Source: an uncultured Clostridium sp. (GTDB lineage Bacteria > Bacillota > Clostridia > Clostridiales > Clostridiaceae). Taken from it: DNA of 33,469 bases. The stretch spans positions 1 through 33,469 of the forward strand of contig UQQU01000032.1 in NCBI GenBank assembly GCA_900543325.1, read 5' to 3'. Below are positions 1 through 8,061 of the stretch, in pieces (the stretch's first letter is position 1; every line of letters begins with the position of its first letter). The notes beneath the pieces were generated by a model. That model saw nothing but the letters and a program-made list of their open reading frames with translations. It had not been told where the DNA came from and searched no databases. Both the position numbers and the translations under genes were made by a program.

Positions 1-151
1 CTACTAATCTTTCTCCGTTAGCTTGGAATGAAACTACTGATGGAGTAGTTCTAGCACCTTCTGAGTTAGTGATAACTACTGGTTCTCCACCTTCCATAAC
101 AGCTACACATGAATTTGTTGTACCTAAATCAATACCTATAATTTTTCCCAT
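1..151 (-). CDS. dnaK: Chaperone DnaK (Hsp70), N-terminal fragment
   Basis: Only the first 50 codons are inside the window; the gene continues past position 1. The visible protein starts MGKIIGIDLGTTNSCVAVME, which is the Hsp70 phosphate-1 nucleotide-binding motif (GIDLGTTNS), followed by the conserved NSEGARTTPS stretch. DnaK is the cytoplasmic ATP-dependent chaperone working with GrpE and DnaJ. The ATG at 149-151 follows a strong GAGGAGG ribosome site about 10 bases upstream. It is the third gene of the hrcA-grpE-dnaK operon, 52 bases after grpE, so it should be under HrcA/CIRCE control from the promoter upstream of hrcA. No separate promoter is evident in the short gap. Confidence 0.97.
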   Translation of the reverse strand, partial: MGKIIGIDLGTTNSCVAVMEGGEPVVITNSEGARTTPSVVSFQANGERLV

Positions 152-203
152 AATTTTTTCCTCCTCGAAATTTAAATATCTATTTAAATATTTTCCTTAT
201 TTA

Positions 204-791
204 CTATTTTGCTACTGTAACCATTGAATATCTGATTACTTTTTCGCCTTTTTTGTATCCCTTTTGGTATACTTGAGCAACATCGTTGCTATTTAAATTT
301 GCATCTTCAACAACAGATATTGCTTGATGTAAATTTGGATCAAAACCATTAGTTGTGTCAATTTCTTCAACACCTAATTTCTCTAAAGAGTTTAAGAATC
401 CTTTTATTGTCATCTCAACACCCTTTTTAAGATCTTCTACATTTCCATCTACAGCTAAAGCTCTTTCTAAGTTATCTGCTACAGGAAGCACTTCTTTTAA
501 TACATCTGTGCATGCATCTGTGTAAATGCCTTCTTTTTCTTTTGCTGTTCTTTTTCTATAGTTATCATACTCAGCAGTTAATCTAAGTAATCTATCTTTT
601 AAAGCCTCCAATTCATTAGAAAGTTTTTTATTTTCATCCTTTAACTTTCTTATCATTGATAAATCATCAGTTTCAGAATACTCTTCCATTATTTCTTCTA
701 CTTCTTCATTTTCTGTAGCTTCTGTATTATCTTCAACTGTGTTAGTTTCTTCTACTATCTCTTCATCTTTTAACTCTTTGTTTTCTTCCAT
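204..791 (-). CDS. grpE: Nucleotide exchange factor GrpE
   Basis: This 195-residue protein has the GrpE layout: a very acidic, low-complexity N-terminus (about residues 1-45, rich in E, N and T), a long charged coiled coil (about 45-85) and the family core with YDNYRKRTAKEK, VLPVADNLERAL and a C-terminal beta domain containing GFDPNLHQAISVVE and VAQVYQKGYK. GrpE is a cytoplasmic homodimer that releases ADP from DnaK. The ATG is preceded by GAGGTG at good spacing. It lies between hrcA and dnaK with gaps of 23 and 52 bases, so co-transcription is expected. The length is normal for Firmicutes and nothing looks broken. Confidence 0.97.
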   Translation of the reverse strand: MEENKELKDEEIVEETNTVEDNTEATENEEVEEIMEEYSETDDLSMIRKLKDENKKLSNELEALKDRLLRLTAEYDNYRKRTAKEKEGIYTDACTDVLKEVLPVADNLERALAVDGNVEDLKKGVEMTIKGFLNSLEKLGVEEIDTTNGFDPNLHQAISVVEDANLNSNDVAQVYQKGYKKGEKVIRYSMVTVAK

Positions 792-814
792 CTTTACACC
801 TCATCTCTCTTTAT

Positions 815-1843
815 TCAATACTCTTGGTCCTTAAGACTTTTATTTAATTCTTTCATAACCTGTGCCATTATAGAAACAACTTTTGAATAATTAATTCTCT
901 GTGGACCAATAAGTCCAATACTTCCAATAGGTCTTCCTCCTAAAGAATACTCTGCAGTTATTACTGAACAATCCTTAGCTTCCGGAATATAATTTTCATC
1001 ACCAATTTTAATTGATATATCACCACTATTCTCAAGTAGTTCTATTACACAATCCTTATTACTTATTAATTGAAGTACCTCTTTAGCTTTTTCAATATCA
1101 TTATACTCTGGATAATTGAAAAGATTAGTCGTGCCTTCAACAACAAAGTCTGATTTTGAACTATTATTTAAACTTTCATATAAAGCTGGAAGCATTGCAT
1201 TAAATAAATCATCAAACCCAACCAAGTCATTTTTAAGCTCATTAATAACTTCTAAATTAATGGCTTCAATTGTTAAATTTTTAAGCTTAGAATTTAATAC
1301 TTCATTAATTCTAATAAGTTCTTCATTACTTGGTACAACATTAACCTTAATTCTATGATTTTTTATAACACCACTATCTGTAACTATTACAGCAATTAAA
1401 TTTAATTCATCTATTTTTATTAATTGTAGTGATCTTATATAACTTCTTTTCATAGAAGGTGTCTGAACTATACAAGTTAAATTTGTTAATTCAGATAATA
1501 AAACACAAGCTTCTTTTAAGATTGTATCAACTTCATGCATAGCTGAATTAATTAAATACTCTTTAATCCTTAGCTCTTCATCTTTACTTAGCTTTGGTGT
1601 TTCCATTAACTTATCAACATACAATCTATATCCCTTACTAGATGGGATTCTACCTGCTGATGTGTGAGGCTGTTCTAAATATCCCATTTCCTCTAAATCT
1701 GCCATTTCATTTCTTATAGTTGCAGATCCCACACCCAAATCATACTTCTTAGCTATTGTTCTTGAACCAACAGGCTCTCCTGTTACTATATAGTCATTAA
1801 TAATGGCTTGAAGTATTCTTATTTTTCTTTCATCAATAGCCAT
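815..1843 (-). CDS. hrcA: Heat-inducible transcription repressor HrcA
   Basis: HrcA is the winged-helix repressor that binds CIRCE and controls class I heat-shock genes. With the chosen start the protein is 342 residues: an N-terminal helix-turn-helix/winged-helix region (MAIDERKIRILQAIINDYI, GVGSATIRNEMADLEEMGYL, HTSAGRIPSSKGYRLYVD) followed by the GAF-like effector domain ending near GRPIGSIGLIGPQRINYS. A longer frame opens at an ATG at 1870, but that codon lies inside the CIRCE inverted repeat and has no ribosome site. The ATG at 1843 has GGGGTGA just upstream and gives the normal family N-terminus. It is first in the hrcA-grpE-dnaK operon and probably autoregulated. Confidence 0.96.
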   Translation of the reverse strand: MAIDERKIRILQAIINDYIVTGEPVGSRTIAKKYDLGVGSATIRNEMADLEEMGYLEQPHTSAGRIPSSKGYRLYVDKLMETPKLSKDEELRIKEYLINSAMHEVDTILKEACVLLSELTNLTCIVQTPSMKRSYIRSLQLIKIDELNLIAVIVTDSGVIKNHRIKVNVVPSNEELIRINEVLNSKLKNLTIEAINLEVINELKNDLVGFDDLFNAMLPALYESLNNSSKSDFVVEGTTNLFNYPEYNDIEKAKEVLQLISNKDCVIELLENSGDISIKIGDENYIPEAKDCSVITAEYSLGGRPIGSIGLIGPQRINYSKVVSIMAQVMKELNKSLKDQEY

Positions 1844-1859
1844 TTTATCACCCCTATTG

Positions 1860-1886
1860 TTAGCACTCATTAAGGTTGAGTGCTAA
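1860..1886 (-). promoter_or_regulatory. CIRCE element (HrcA operator)
   Basis: This is a perfect inverted repeat, TTAGCACTC-N9-GAGTGCTAA, which is the canonical CIRCE consensus. It lies just downstream of the hrcA promoter (-10 at 1900-1905) and 17 bases before the hrcA ATG, so it sits in the transcribed leader of the hrcA-grpE-dnaK operon. HrcA bound here would repress the whole operon, including its own gene. Confidence 0.97.
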
Positions 1887-1899
1887 TGACTACATTATC

Positions 1900-1928
1900 A
1901 ATATATTCTTATTTGGTTTTTTTGTCAA
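1900..1928 (-). promoter_or_regulatory. Housekeeping (sigma-A type) promoter of hrcA-grpE-dnaK
   Basis: Read on the minus strand there is a perfect -35 TTGACA (1923-1928), a 17-base spacer and a -10 TATATT (1900-1905). Transcription should begin near 1893, which places CIRCE in the early leader. The -35 lies inside a possible 29-codon reading frame (1909-1998). Confidence 0.85.
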
Positions 1929-1998
1929 TTTCATATTTCTTTAAATTTTCAACTATTTTTTTATATAATTTGATTCTTTCACCATTATCTCTTTCCAT
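1909..1998 (-). CDS. Possible 29-residue peptide downstream of hemW (low confidence)
   Basis: A short frame starts at an ATG (1996-1998) preceded by AAGGAGA at about 10 bases and encodes a highly charged peptide (MERDNGERIKLYKKIVENLKKY then EIDKKTK). The same frame extends upstream to 2031, but without a ribosome site. It overlaps the hrcA -35 box. I do not recognise it. It could equally be chance. Confidence 0.25.
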   Translation of the reverse strand: MERDNGERIKLYKKIVENLKKYEIDKKTK

Positions 1999-2033
1999 CT
2001 TTGAATTTCTCCTTCTTACTTCACTTTTCATTT

Positions 2034-3167
2034 TTACGATTTATCTAATATAAAATCTGACATTACACTATTTGATAACTCCATCCCTTTAGCTGTTAAA
2101 AACATTTTATTTTTCTCAACAACAAGTAGGCCATCTTTTATATTTTTCTCAATGACTTTCTTATATATACTATTTATATCTACACCAAATTTTTTATTAA
2201 ACTTTAATAAATCTATACCAGAAACCATTCTTAACCCCATAAAAATAAATTCCTCAATTTCATCTTCACTCGAATTTTCGTATTTATCTATTACTACACT
2301 TACATTGTCATTTATCTTTTTTATATAATCATTTATATCGCTTGTATTTACTAATCTATATCCATCAATATATGAACTACTTGCACTTCCAACCCCAATA
2401 TATTCATCTAAGGACCAATAAACCTTATTATGCTCGCACTCTTTTCCATTTAGAGCAAAATTAGATATTTCATATTGGTGATATCCATTAGCTTTTAATA
2501 TATCCTTAGTTAATTTATCCATTACTCTCTCATCATCTTCATTTGGAAGATCAAGCTTATCTTTTTCATACAATTTATAAAAAGCTGTTCCTTCTTCAAT
2601 TATGAGACTGTATGCTGAAATATGTTCCGGATTTAATTCACATATCTTTTCCAAAGTATTCTTCCAATCTTGTATAGTTAAATTAGGAAGACCATACATT
2701 AAGTCTACATTTATATTATTAAATCCTATCTTTCTTGCTAAATTATAGTTTTCTAAAAACTCTTCAAATGTATGTATACGACCGATTTTTTTTAATAACT
2801 GATCATTGCAAGATTGAAGGCCAAAGCTTATTCTATTTATTCCATATTTCTTCATTACTTTTAATTTTTCTTCATTTACTGTCCCTGGATTACACTCCAT
2901 AGAGTATTCTAACTTATCTGATAAATTTAACTTAGAAACTGCTATAAGAAGTTTTTCAAGTTCATTTTCTTCAAGATATGAAGGTGTTCCACCTCCAATA
3001 AAAATAGTTTTTATTAAATAATTAGAACATTTATCTTCTATTTCCTTAACTAAAGCCTCAATATAATCCTCTCTAAATCTTTCTTTTCCTGCGAATGTTG
3101 GAAAATCACAATAAAAACATCTTTGCTTACAAAATGGTATATGTATATATAAACTAATTTCCTTCAT
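2034..3167 (-). CDS. hemW: HemW-type radical SAM protein (haem chaperone family, formerly HemN-like)
   Basis: This 377-residue radical SAM protein has the cluster motif C13-x3-C17-x2-C20 (PFCKQRCFYCDFP), the SAM-binding GGGTPS and the HemW/HemN C-terminal region. The residue two after the third Cys is Phe, not the extra Cys of true coproporphyrinogen dehydrogenase HemN, so it belongs to the HemW clade. Known members bind haem and act in haem delivery rather than porphyrin synthesis. A GGAGG site precedes the ATG. It lies between lepA and hrcA, the same order as in Bacillus, and a strong lepA terminator just upstream means it needs readthrough or its own unseen promoter. What it would do with haem in a presumed anaerobe is not evident. 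Confidence 0.93.
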   Translation of the reverse strand: MKEISLYIHIPFCKQRCFYCDFPTFAGKERFREDYIEALVKEIEDKCSNYLIKTIFIGGGTPSYLEENELEKLLIAVSKLNLSDKLEYSMECNPGTVNEEKLKVMKKYGINRISFGLQSCNDQLLKKIGRIHTFEEFLENYNLARKIGFNNINVDLMYGLPNLTIQDWKNTLEKICELNPEHISAYSLIIEEGTAFYKLYEKDKLDLPNEDDERVMDKLTKDILKANGYHQYEISNFALNGKECEHNKVYWSLDEYIGVGSASSSYIDGYRLVNTSDINDYIKKINDNVSVVIDKYENSSEDEIEEFIFMGLRMVSGIDLLKFNKKFGVDINSIYKKVIEKNIKDGLLVVEKNKMFLTAKGMELSNSVMSDFILDKS

Positions 3168-3199
3168 TATTTTTCCTCCAAATCTATTTTTTAATTATG

Positions 3200-3230
3200 A
3201 AAAAAGACATTGCAAAAGCAATGTCTTTTT
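3200..3230 (-). terminator. Rho-independent terminator after lepA
   Basis: On the minus strand AAAAAGACATTGC, loop TTTT, GCAATGTCTTTTT forms a 13-bp perfect stem (3201-3213 with 3218-3230) ending in a T run. It starts two bases after the lepA stop codon and lies upstream of hemW. Confidence 0.9.
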
Positions 3231-3231
3231 A

Positions 3232-5037
3232 TTAGTCTACTTTAAGAACAGCCATGAATGCTTCTTGTGGTACTTCTACAGATCCCACTTGTCTCATTCT
3301 CTTCTTACCTTCTTTTTGCTTTTCAAGAAGCTTCTTCTTTCTTGAAATATCTCCACCGTAACACTTAGCAAGTACGTCTTTTCTCATAGCCTTAACTGTT
3401 TCTCTAGCTATAACCTTAGATCCTACTGCTGCTTGAATTGGAACTTCGAACATTTGTCTTGGAATAATTTCCTTAAGCTTTTCAGCAATTCCTCTTCCTT
3501 TATGATAAGCTCTTTCTTTAGGAACTATCATTGATAAAGCATCAACTACATCTCCATTTAATAATATATCAAGCTTAACAAGTTCAGTCTTAGTATATCC
3601 TTTAAATTCATAATCAAAAGATGCATATCCTCTTGTTCTTGATTTTAAAGTATCAAAGAAGTCATATACAATTTCATTTAATGGCATATCATAGTTAATA
3701 CAAACTCTTGTAGTTTCTAGATATTCCATATCTATGAATGTTCCTCTTCTTTCTTGACATAAATCCATTATAGCCCCAACATAATCAGTTGGTGAAATAA
3801 TAGAAGCCTTAACAACTGGCTCTTCCATATAATCTATTTCTGTTGCTTCTGGTAAATTTGTTGGATTTGTTAAATCTAAAACTTCTCCATTAGTCTTTGT
3901 TACTTTATAAACAACGGAAGGAGCTGTTGTTATAATATCTAAATTAAATTCTCTTTCTATTCTTTCTTGAATTATTTCCATATGAAGTAATCCTAAGAAT
4001 CCACATCTGAAACCAAATCCTAAAGCTATAGATGTTTCTGGTTCAAAATCTAAAGCTGCATCATTTATTTGTAATTTCTCTAATGCTTCCTTTAATTCAT
4101 CATACTTAGCTCCATCAACTGGGTAAATACCTGAATAAACCATTGGTACTGCCTTTTTATATCCTGGAAGTGCTTCTGCTGTTGGTCTATCTGCTTCTGT
4201 TATAGTATCACCAACTCTAGCATCTGCAACATTTTTTATAGATGCAGTTATATATCCAACATCACCAGCTCTTAATTCACTTATAGGCATTAATTTTGGT
4301 GTGAAAACTCCAACTTCTGTTACATCATAAACTTTATTAGTTGCCATAAGTTTAATTTTAGTTCCTGGCTTAACAATACCATCTTTAATTCTTACATAGC
4401 AAACAACACCTTTATAACTATCATAGTAAGAATCAAATATTAAAGCTTTTAATGGAGCTTCTTCATCTCCATTTGGAGCAGGAACTTTTTCAACTATTGT
4501 TTCTAAAACTTGCTCAACATTTAATCCAGTCTTAGCTGATATCATAGGTGCATCTTCAGCCTCTATACCTATAACATCTTCAATTTCTTGTTTTACTTCA
4601 TCTGGTCTTGCAGAAGCTAAATCTACTTTATTAATTACTGGAGCAATTTCTAAATCGTTATCTAATGCTAAATAACAATTTGCTAAAGTTTGAGCTTGAA
4701 TACCTTGTGTAGCATCAACTACTAATACTGCACCTTCGCAAGCTGCTAAACTTCTTGACACTTCATATGTAAAGTCTACGTGTCCTGGTGTATCAATTAA
4801 GTTTAATATGTATTCTTCTCCATCTGGGCGTCTATATATTAATCTAGCAGCCTGAGACTTAATTGTTATACCTCTTTCTTTTTCGATTTCCATATTATCA
4901 AGAACTTGCTCTTCCATTTCTCTTTGCGTAAGAGTCCCTGTAATTTCTAATAATCTATCCGCTAGGGTTGACTTACCGTGGTCTATATGTGCTACGATTG
5001 AAAAGTTTCTAATCTTTGATTGTCTATTACTTTGCAT
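3232..5037 (-). CDS. lepA: Elongation factor 4 (LepA), ribosome-associated GTPase
   Basis: LepA/EF4 is a translation GTPase that acts on stalled or back-translocated ribosomes. Visible are the G1 motif AHIDHGKST (residues 16-24 of the 601-residue form), the switch II DTPGHVDF, the NKVD specificity motif, the LepA-type domain V and the C-terminal domain ending KEGKKRMRQVGSVEVPQEAF. The frame can be extended to an ATG at 5079 (615 residues), but that start has no ribosome site and would lie only about 11 bases from the predicted transcription start. The ATG at 5035-5037 gives the usual N-terminus (MQSNRQSKIRNFSIVAHIDH). The likely Shine-Dalgarno, GGGGGTGA, is separated from it by a hairpin (see findings). 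It has its own promoter and terminator. Confidence 0.95.
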   Translation of the reverse strand: MQSNRQSKIRNFSIVAHIDHGKSTLADRLLEITGTLTQREMEEQVLDNMEIEKERGITIKSQAARLIYRRPDGEEYILNLIDTPGHVDFTYEVSRSLAACEGAVLVVDATQGIQAQTLANCYLALDNDLEIAPVINKVDLASARPDEVKQEIEDVIGIEAEDAPMISAKTGLNVEQVLETIVEKVPAPNGDEEAPLKALIFDSYYDSYKGVVCYVRIKDGIVKPGTKIKLMATNKVYDVTEVGVFTPKLMPISELRAGDVGYITASIKNVADARVGDTITEADRPTAEALPGYKKAVPMVYSGIYPVDGAKYDELKEALEKLQINDAALDFEPETSIALGFGFRCGFLGLLHMEIIQERIEREFNLDIITTAPSVVYKVTKTNGEVLDLTNPTNLPEATEIDYMEEPVVKASIISPTDYVGAIMDLCQERRGTFIDMEYLETTRVCINYDMPLNEIVYDFFDTLKSRTRGYASFDYEFKGYTKTELVKLDILLNGDVVDALSMIVPKERAYHKGRGIAEKLKEIIPRQMFEVPIQAAVGSKVIARETVKAMRKDVLAKCYGGDISRKKKLLEKQKEGKKRMRQVGSVEVPQEAFMAVLKVD

Positions 5038-5097
5038 ATATCTTAACTGCTTTTTATTAAGCAGCTTCTTCACCCCCATATTGTTAAATCAAGCTAA

Positions 5098-5128
5098 ATT
5101 ATAACATAGAGTATAGAGTAAGTGTCAA
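5098..5128 (-). promoter_or_regulatory. Probable sigma-A promoter of lepA
   Basis: On the minus strand there is a perfect -35 TTGACA (5123-5128) and a perfect -10 TATAAT (5098-5103) with a 19-base spacer, slightly long. The predicted start near 5091 gives a leader of about 53 bases to the lepA ATG at 5037. Confidence 0.7.
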
Positions 5129-5170
5129 GGATATTAACATGGAAATCACATTAAGATTACCAGTAATTTA

Positions 5171-5629
5171 TTAATTATTAATATTTTCTATAAAATCATC
5201 TACACTTTTATCAAAATCACTCTTGTTATCTTCATCTTTTACTTCACTATTTTCATTATATTCACTATTAGTTTTTGTACTTTTATTTATTTTATCCTTT
5301 ATATTTGCAAAAGTACTGCCTATATATTCCCCAACCGTTTTTATAGTATTTATAAATAAATTATCACTGGTTAATTTAATTTTCTTATTATATATCTTTA
5401 CAGTTGCCAAACCATCATTTTTTTCTCCAACATAAATTTTTATCATACTATTATCTTTAATGAATTCCTGAAAATCTTCTCCGAATTCCTCACTTACAAC
5501 TTTAAAATTATCATCAGTATTTCCTAATGGTGATAAAGATTCTGTATTTATTATATTTATCTTTACAAAGCCTATAATAAGTAAAATTACTGCAAATATA
5601 GGTATAAAAAAACTTTTAACGATTTTCAA
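5171..5629 (-). CDS. Small membrane-anchored protein at the yqxA position (function unknown)
   Basis: I do not recognise the family with certainty. The 152-residue protein has one hydrophobic N-terminal segment (about residues 7-25), an extracytoplasmic-looking middle part (EEFGEDFQEFIKDNSM, KIYVGEKNDGLATVKIYNKK) and an acidic, Asn/Lys-rich C-terminal tail that looks disordered. The start codon is TTG (5627-5629), supported by a strong AAGGAGG about 10 bases upstream. It lies between spoIIP and lepA, exactly where Bacillus carries yqxA, a short protein with one membrane segment; the match is by position and topology, not by clear sequence similarity. A terminator separates it from spoIIP, and the lepA promoter lies just beyond its stop codon. 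Confidence 0.8.
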   Translation of the reverse strand: MKIVKSFFIPIFAVILLIIGFVKINIINTESLSPLGNTDDNFKVVSEEFGEDFQEFIKDNSMIKIYVGEKNDGLATVKIYNKKIKLTSDNLFINTIKTVGEYIGSTFANIKDKINKSTKTNSEYNENSEVKDEDNKSDFDKSVDDFIENINN

Positions 5630-5675
5630 CCTAAAATCTCCTCCTTAACTCAATTTATAAGATAGTATAGCAATA

Positions 5676-5719
5676 AAAAATGAGCTCCTTACTTATTAGC
5701 TATAAGGATGCTCACTTTT
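5676..5719 (-). terminator. Rho-independent terminator after spoIIP
   Basis: On the minus strand GTGAGCATCCTTA pairs with TAAGGAGCTCA (GAGC/GCTC plus CCTTA/TAAGG with a small internal mismatch), followed by TTTTTTATTG. It lies 15-59 bases past the spoIIP stop codon. Confidence 0.8.
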
Positions 5720-5734
5720 CAAACTTTTATTCAA

Positions 5735-6847
5735 TTATTCTTTACCATTTAAATATTCTGCAATTAACCTCGCTAAATATTTTGCACTTAATTTTGCTTC
5801 TTGTGCTGTATTTAGATCTGTTCCAAACTCTGTCAATATACATGCAGGACTTAAATCTTGATTAAAATTATTTGATCCACGATTATATTCATAAAGACCG
5901 AGTCCATTATTTCCATCTGCAAGCAATCCAGGAAAAAGCTCTTCAGAGGTAGAAATCATATATGTTACTGCTTCCATCATTTCCGTATAATATGGTGAAG
6001 CCTTTGAGGTAACAAACATAATTCTTGTTAAGCTTTGCCCATTAATTTCTACCGTAGTTCTATCCTTACTAGGACCACTATTTCTATGCAAATCTATTAC
6101 TAATTTTAAGTTAGGAAATTGATTTAAATAACTTTGTACTGTAGGTTCTGATCTATAATATGATTGATTATAAGGGCTAGTATCATGGATGGTTTTATCA
6201 TGAATTACTGATATCCCATATCCTTCTTCCAACTCTTGTGCCAATACATCACCTACACCAACAACACTAAAATCCTCCTGATCTGTATCGGAGCCTGCCT
6301 CTGCATAACCTTCATGAGTATGAGTATGATAAATTAATATTTCTACGTTTGAAGCATCTAAGGTTTTCTTAAGTGAAGGATCATAAGCAGCACTAGTCTT
6401 ATTAAGTTCTGCTAAATCTTCCTCTGTAACCCTAGCAATACTTTCTTCTTTAACAACATAGGGCTCAAATAAATTAAAAGCTGATTTAGAGCTATTATCT
6501 AAATTTCCATTGCTATTAACTTTATTTATATTGCTAAAAAAAGATACTTCATTACCTATTATTCCATAAGTAGTTATTTTATTTAGTCCTAAAGCTTCAA
6601 TTATAACTCTTTTAATAGTAACTTTATTTTCTCTATATGCTGTACTATCATATATTTGTGTTTCAACTACTGGCATTGAGTAATTAAGCAATTGTACATA
6701 TGCCAATCCGCCACGCTCTCTATAACTATTAAGAACACTACCAGCTCTTATAAAAAATATAATCATAAGAGCCAATAAAACTATATATCCCATGCTAATA
6801 CCATTTCTTTTTCTCTTAACATTATCACTTCCATTAATCCACTGCAT
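5735..6847 (-). CDS. spoIIP: Stage II sporulation protein P (SpoIIP), peptidoglycan hydrolase
   Basis: SpoIIP is the amidase/endopeptidase of the SpoIIDMP complex that thins septal peptidoglycan during engulfment. The 370-residue protein has a basic cytoplasmic N-terminus (KRKRNG), one transmembrane segment (about 19-35), a linker, and the catalytic domain with LIYHTHTHEGY (His174, His176, Glu179 region) and VIDLHRN (His254), the two His-containing motifs expected for the metal-dependent active site. The length is normal. The ATG follows GGAGG at 9-base spacing; that site can pair with an upstream ACCTCC (see findings). It is downstream of gpr with a 64-base gap and no obvious terminator, matching the Bacillus gpr-spoIIP pair. 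Confidence 0.96.
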   Translation of the reverse strand: MQWINGSDNVKRKRNGISMGYIVLLALMIIFFIRAGSVLNSYRERGGLAYVQLLNYSMPVVETQIYDSTAYRENKVTIKRVIIEALGLNKITTYGIIGNEVSFFSNINKVNSNGNLDNSSKSAFNLFEPYVVKEESIARVTEEDLAELNKTSAAYDPSLKKTLDASNVEILIYHTHTHEGYAEAGSDTDQEDFSVVGVGDVLAQELEEGYGISVIHDKTIHDTSPYNQSYYRSEPTVQSYLNQFPNLKLVIDLHRNSGPSKDRTTVEINGQSLTRIMFVTSKASPYYTEMMEAVTYMISTSEELFPGLLADGNNGLGLYEYNRGSNNFNQDLSPACILTEFGTDLNTAQEAKLSAKYLARLIAEYLNGKE

Positions 6848-6911
6848 TTTATATACCTCCTCACTCTTTATAAATATATGGGAGGTTTTACATAATTATT
6901 AATAAATAATT

Positions 6912-7886
6912 TTAATTCATAAATTTATTTATCTCTTCCATGTCCATATTTGGTTGAACTGCAATGTTAATTCCATTTGCTATTATTTTTGATAAGGATT
7001 CAATAACTGTATCAACGTCCTTCGGCGTAACCATTAAATCTCCAAATGAGGGATTTAATATTTCTCTAATAAGCATATTCTTTTCATTTCTATCTACACT
7101 CTTTAACATATTATAAAAATCTTTTCCTTGTTGCGCCTTACTACATAAATCATCTAATAACAAATCCATAGTATCATTTGCTATTGTGGCAGCATCAACA
7201 ACAGTTGGTACTCCTACAGCTAATACTTTAACACCTAAACTTTTTTCATTTATTTGCATTCTATGATTTCCAACTCCAGCACCTGGTGAAATTCCTGTAT
7301 CTCCAATTTGAATAGTTCTATTTACCCTTTCTAATTTTCTAGATCCTAAGGCATCAACACATATTACTAAATCAGGCTTGATTCTATCAACTAATGATTT
7401 TATAACTTCCCCAGTCTCTATACCTGTAATTCCTAAAACTCCTGGTGCTATTGCACATACTGGCCTTACAGAATCATCTATTGCATCTGGCATTACTTCT
7501 TTTAAATGTCTTGTTATCATAATTTTCTCTGCTACCTTTGGTCCAAGTGCATCTGGTGTAACGTTCCAATTTCCAAGACCTACAACTAATACAAGTTTAT
7601 CTTCAGAAATATCTACAAGTTTTTTCATAACTCTTCCTACAACTAATGACAATTCATCCATTGATTCGCCATCATAAGGAGTAAATTCTGGAAAATCTAT
7701 GGTTATATAATGGCCCTTTGGTTTACCAAGTTCTTTTCCAGCCTCATCACTTTCAATAGTTACAGTAGTAATTTTAACCTCGCCTTCCATTTCTTCATCA
7801 ACTTTAACTCCATCAAGTTCTCTTTTATTTTCCTCTGTATATGCCTGTTTTGCTTCAATTGCAAGGTCTGTTCTAACACTTATCAT
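6912..7886 (-). CDS. gpr: Germination protease Gpr (SASP-degrading endopeptidase)
   Basis: Gpr cleaves the small acid-soluble spore proteins during germination. The 324-residue protein begins MISVRTDLAIEAKQ, the conserved region where the zymogen is processed, and carries NVTPDALGP (Asp112) and VICVDALGSRKLERVNRT (Asp178). The 66-residue separation equals that of the two active-site aspartates described for the Bacillus megaterium enzyme (127 and 193). The conserved GDTGISPGAGVGNHR follows. The propeptide ahead of the SVRTD site is only about two residues, shorter than in Bacillus. AGGAGG precedes the ATG. It is divergent from rpsT and upstream of spoIIP; forespore expression is expected, but I could not identify a convincing sigma-G promoter. 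Confidence 0.96.
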   Translation of the reverse strand: MISVRTDLAIEAKQAYTEENKRELDGVKVDEEMEGEVKITTVTIESDEAGKELGKPKGHYITIDFPEFTPYDGESMDELSLVVGRVMKKLVDISEDKLVLVVGLGNWNVTPDALGPKVAEKIMITRHLKEVMPDAIDDSVRPVCAIAPGVLGITGIETGEVIKSLVDRIKPDLVICVDALGSRKLERVNRTIQIGDTGISPGAGVGNHRMQINEKSLGVKVLAVGVPTVVDAATIANDTMDLLLDDLCSKAQQGKDFYNMLKSVDRNEKNMLIREILNPSFGDLMVTPKDVDTVIESLSKIIANGINIAVQPNMDMEEINKFMN

Positions 7887-7950
7887 AATATTCCTCCTAA
7901 AATTTATTACCCATCAAATTTATTTTCCCAAATAAGTTTTAATTTCATAC

Positions 7951-7979
7951 TTGAACTTAAAAACTTTAGGTGTTATAAT
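7951..7979 (+). promoter_or_regulatory. rpsT: Sigma-A promoter of rpsT
   Basis: There is a -35 TTGAAC (7951-7956), a 17-base spacer and a perfect -10 TATAAT (7974-7979) on the plus strand. The start should fall near 7986, giving a leader of about 75 bases before the rpsT ATG. The leader contains short complementary segments (see findings). Confidence 0.85.
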
Positions 7980-8061
7980 ATGATTTGTTGAAAATGAACT
8001 CGTACGCAGATTTCCCCAAAAAACTGCAGAGGCCCTATAAAATATCAAGGGGGTGAATTGA

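Noticed and set aside
1844..1870. Longer start of HrcA at the ATG at 1870
   Set aside because: The ATG lies inside the CIRCE repeat and lacks a ribosome site; the ATG at 1843 has one and gives the normal N-terminus.
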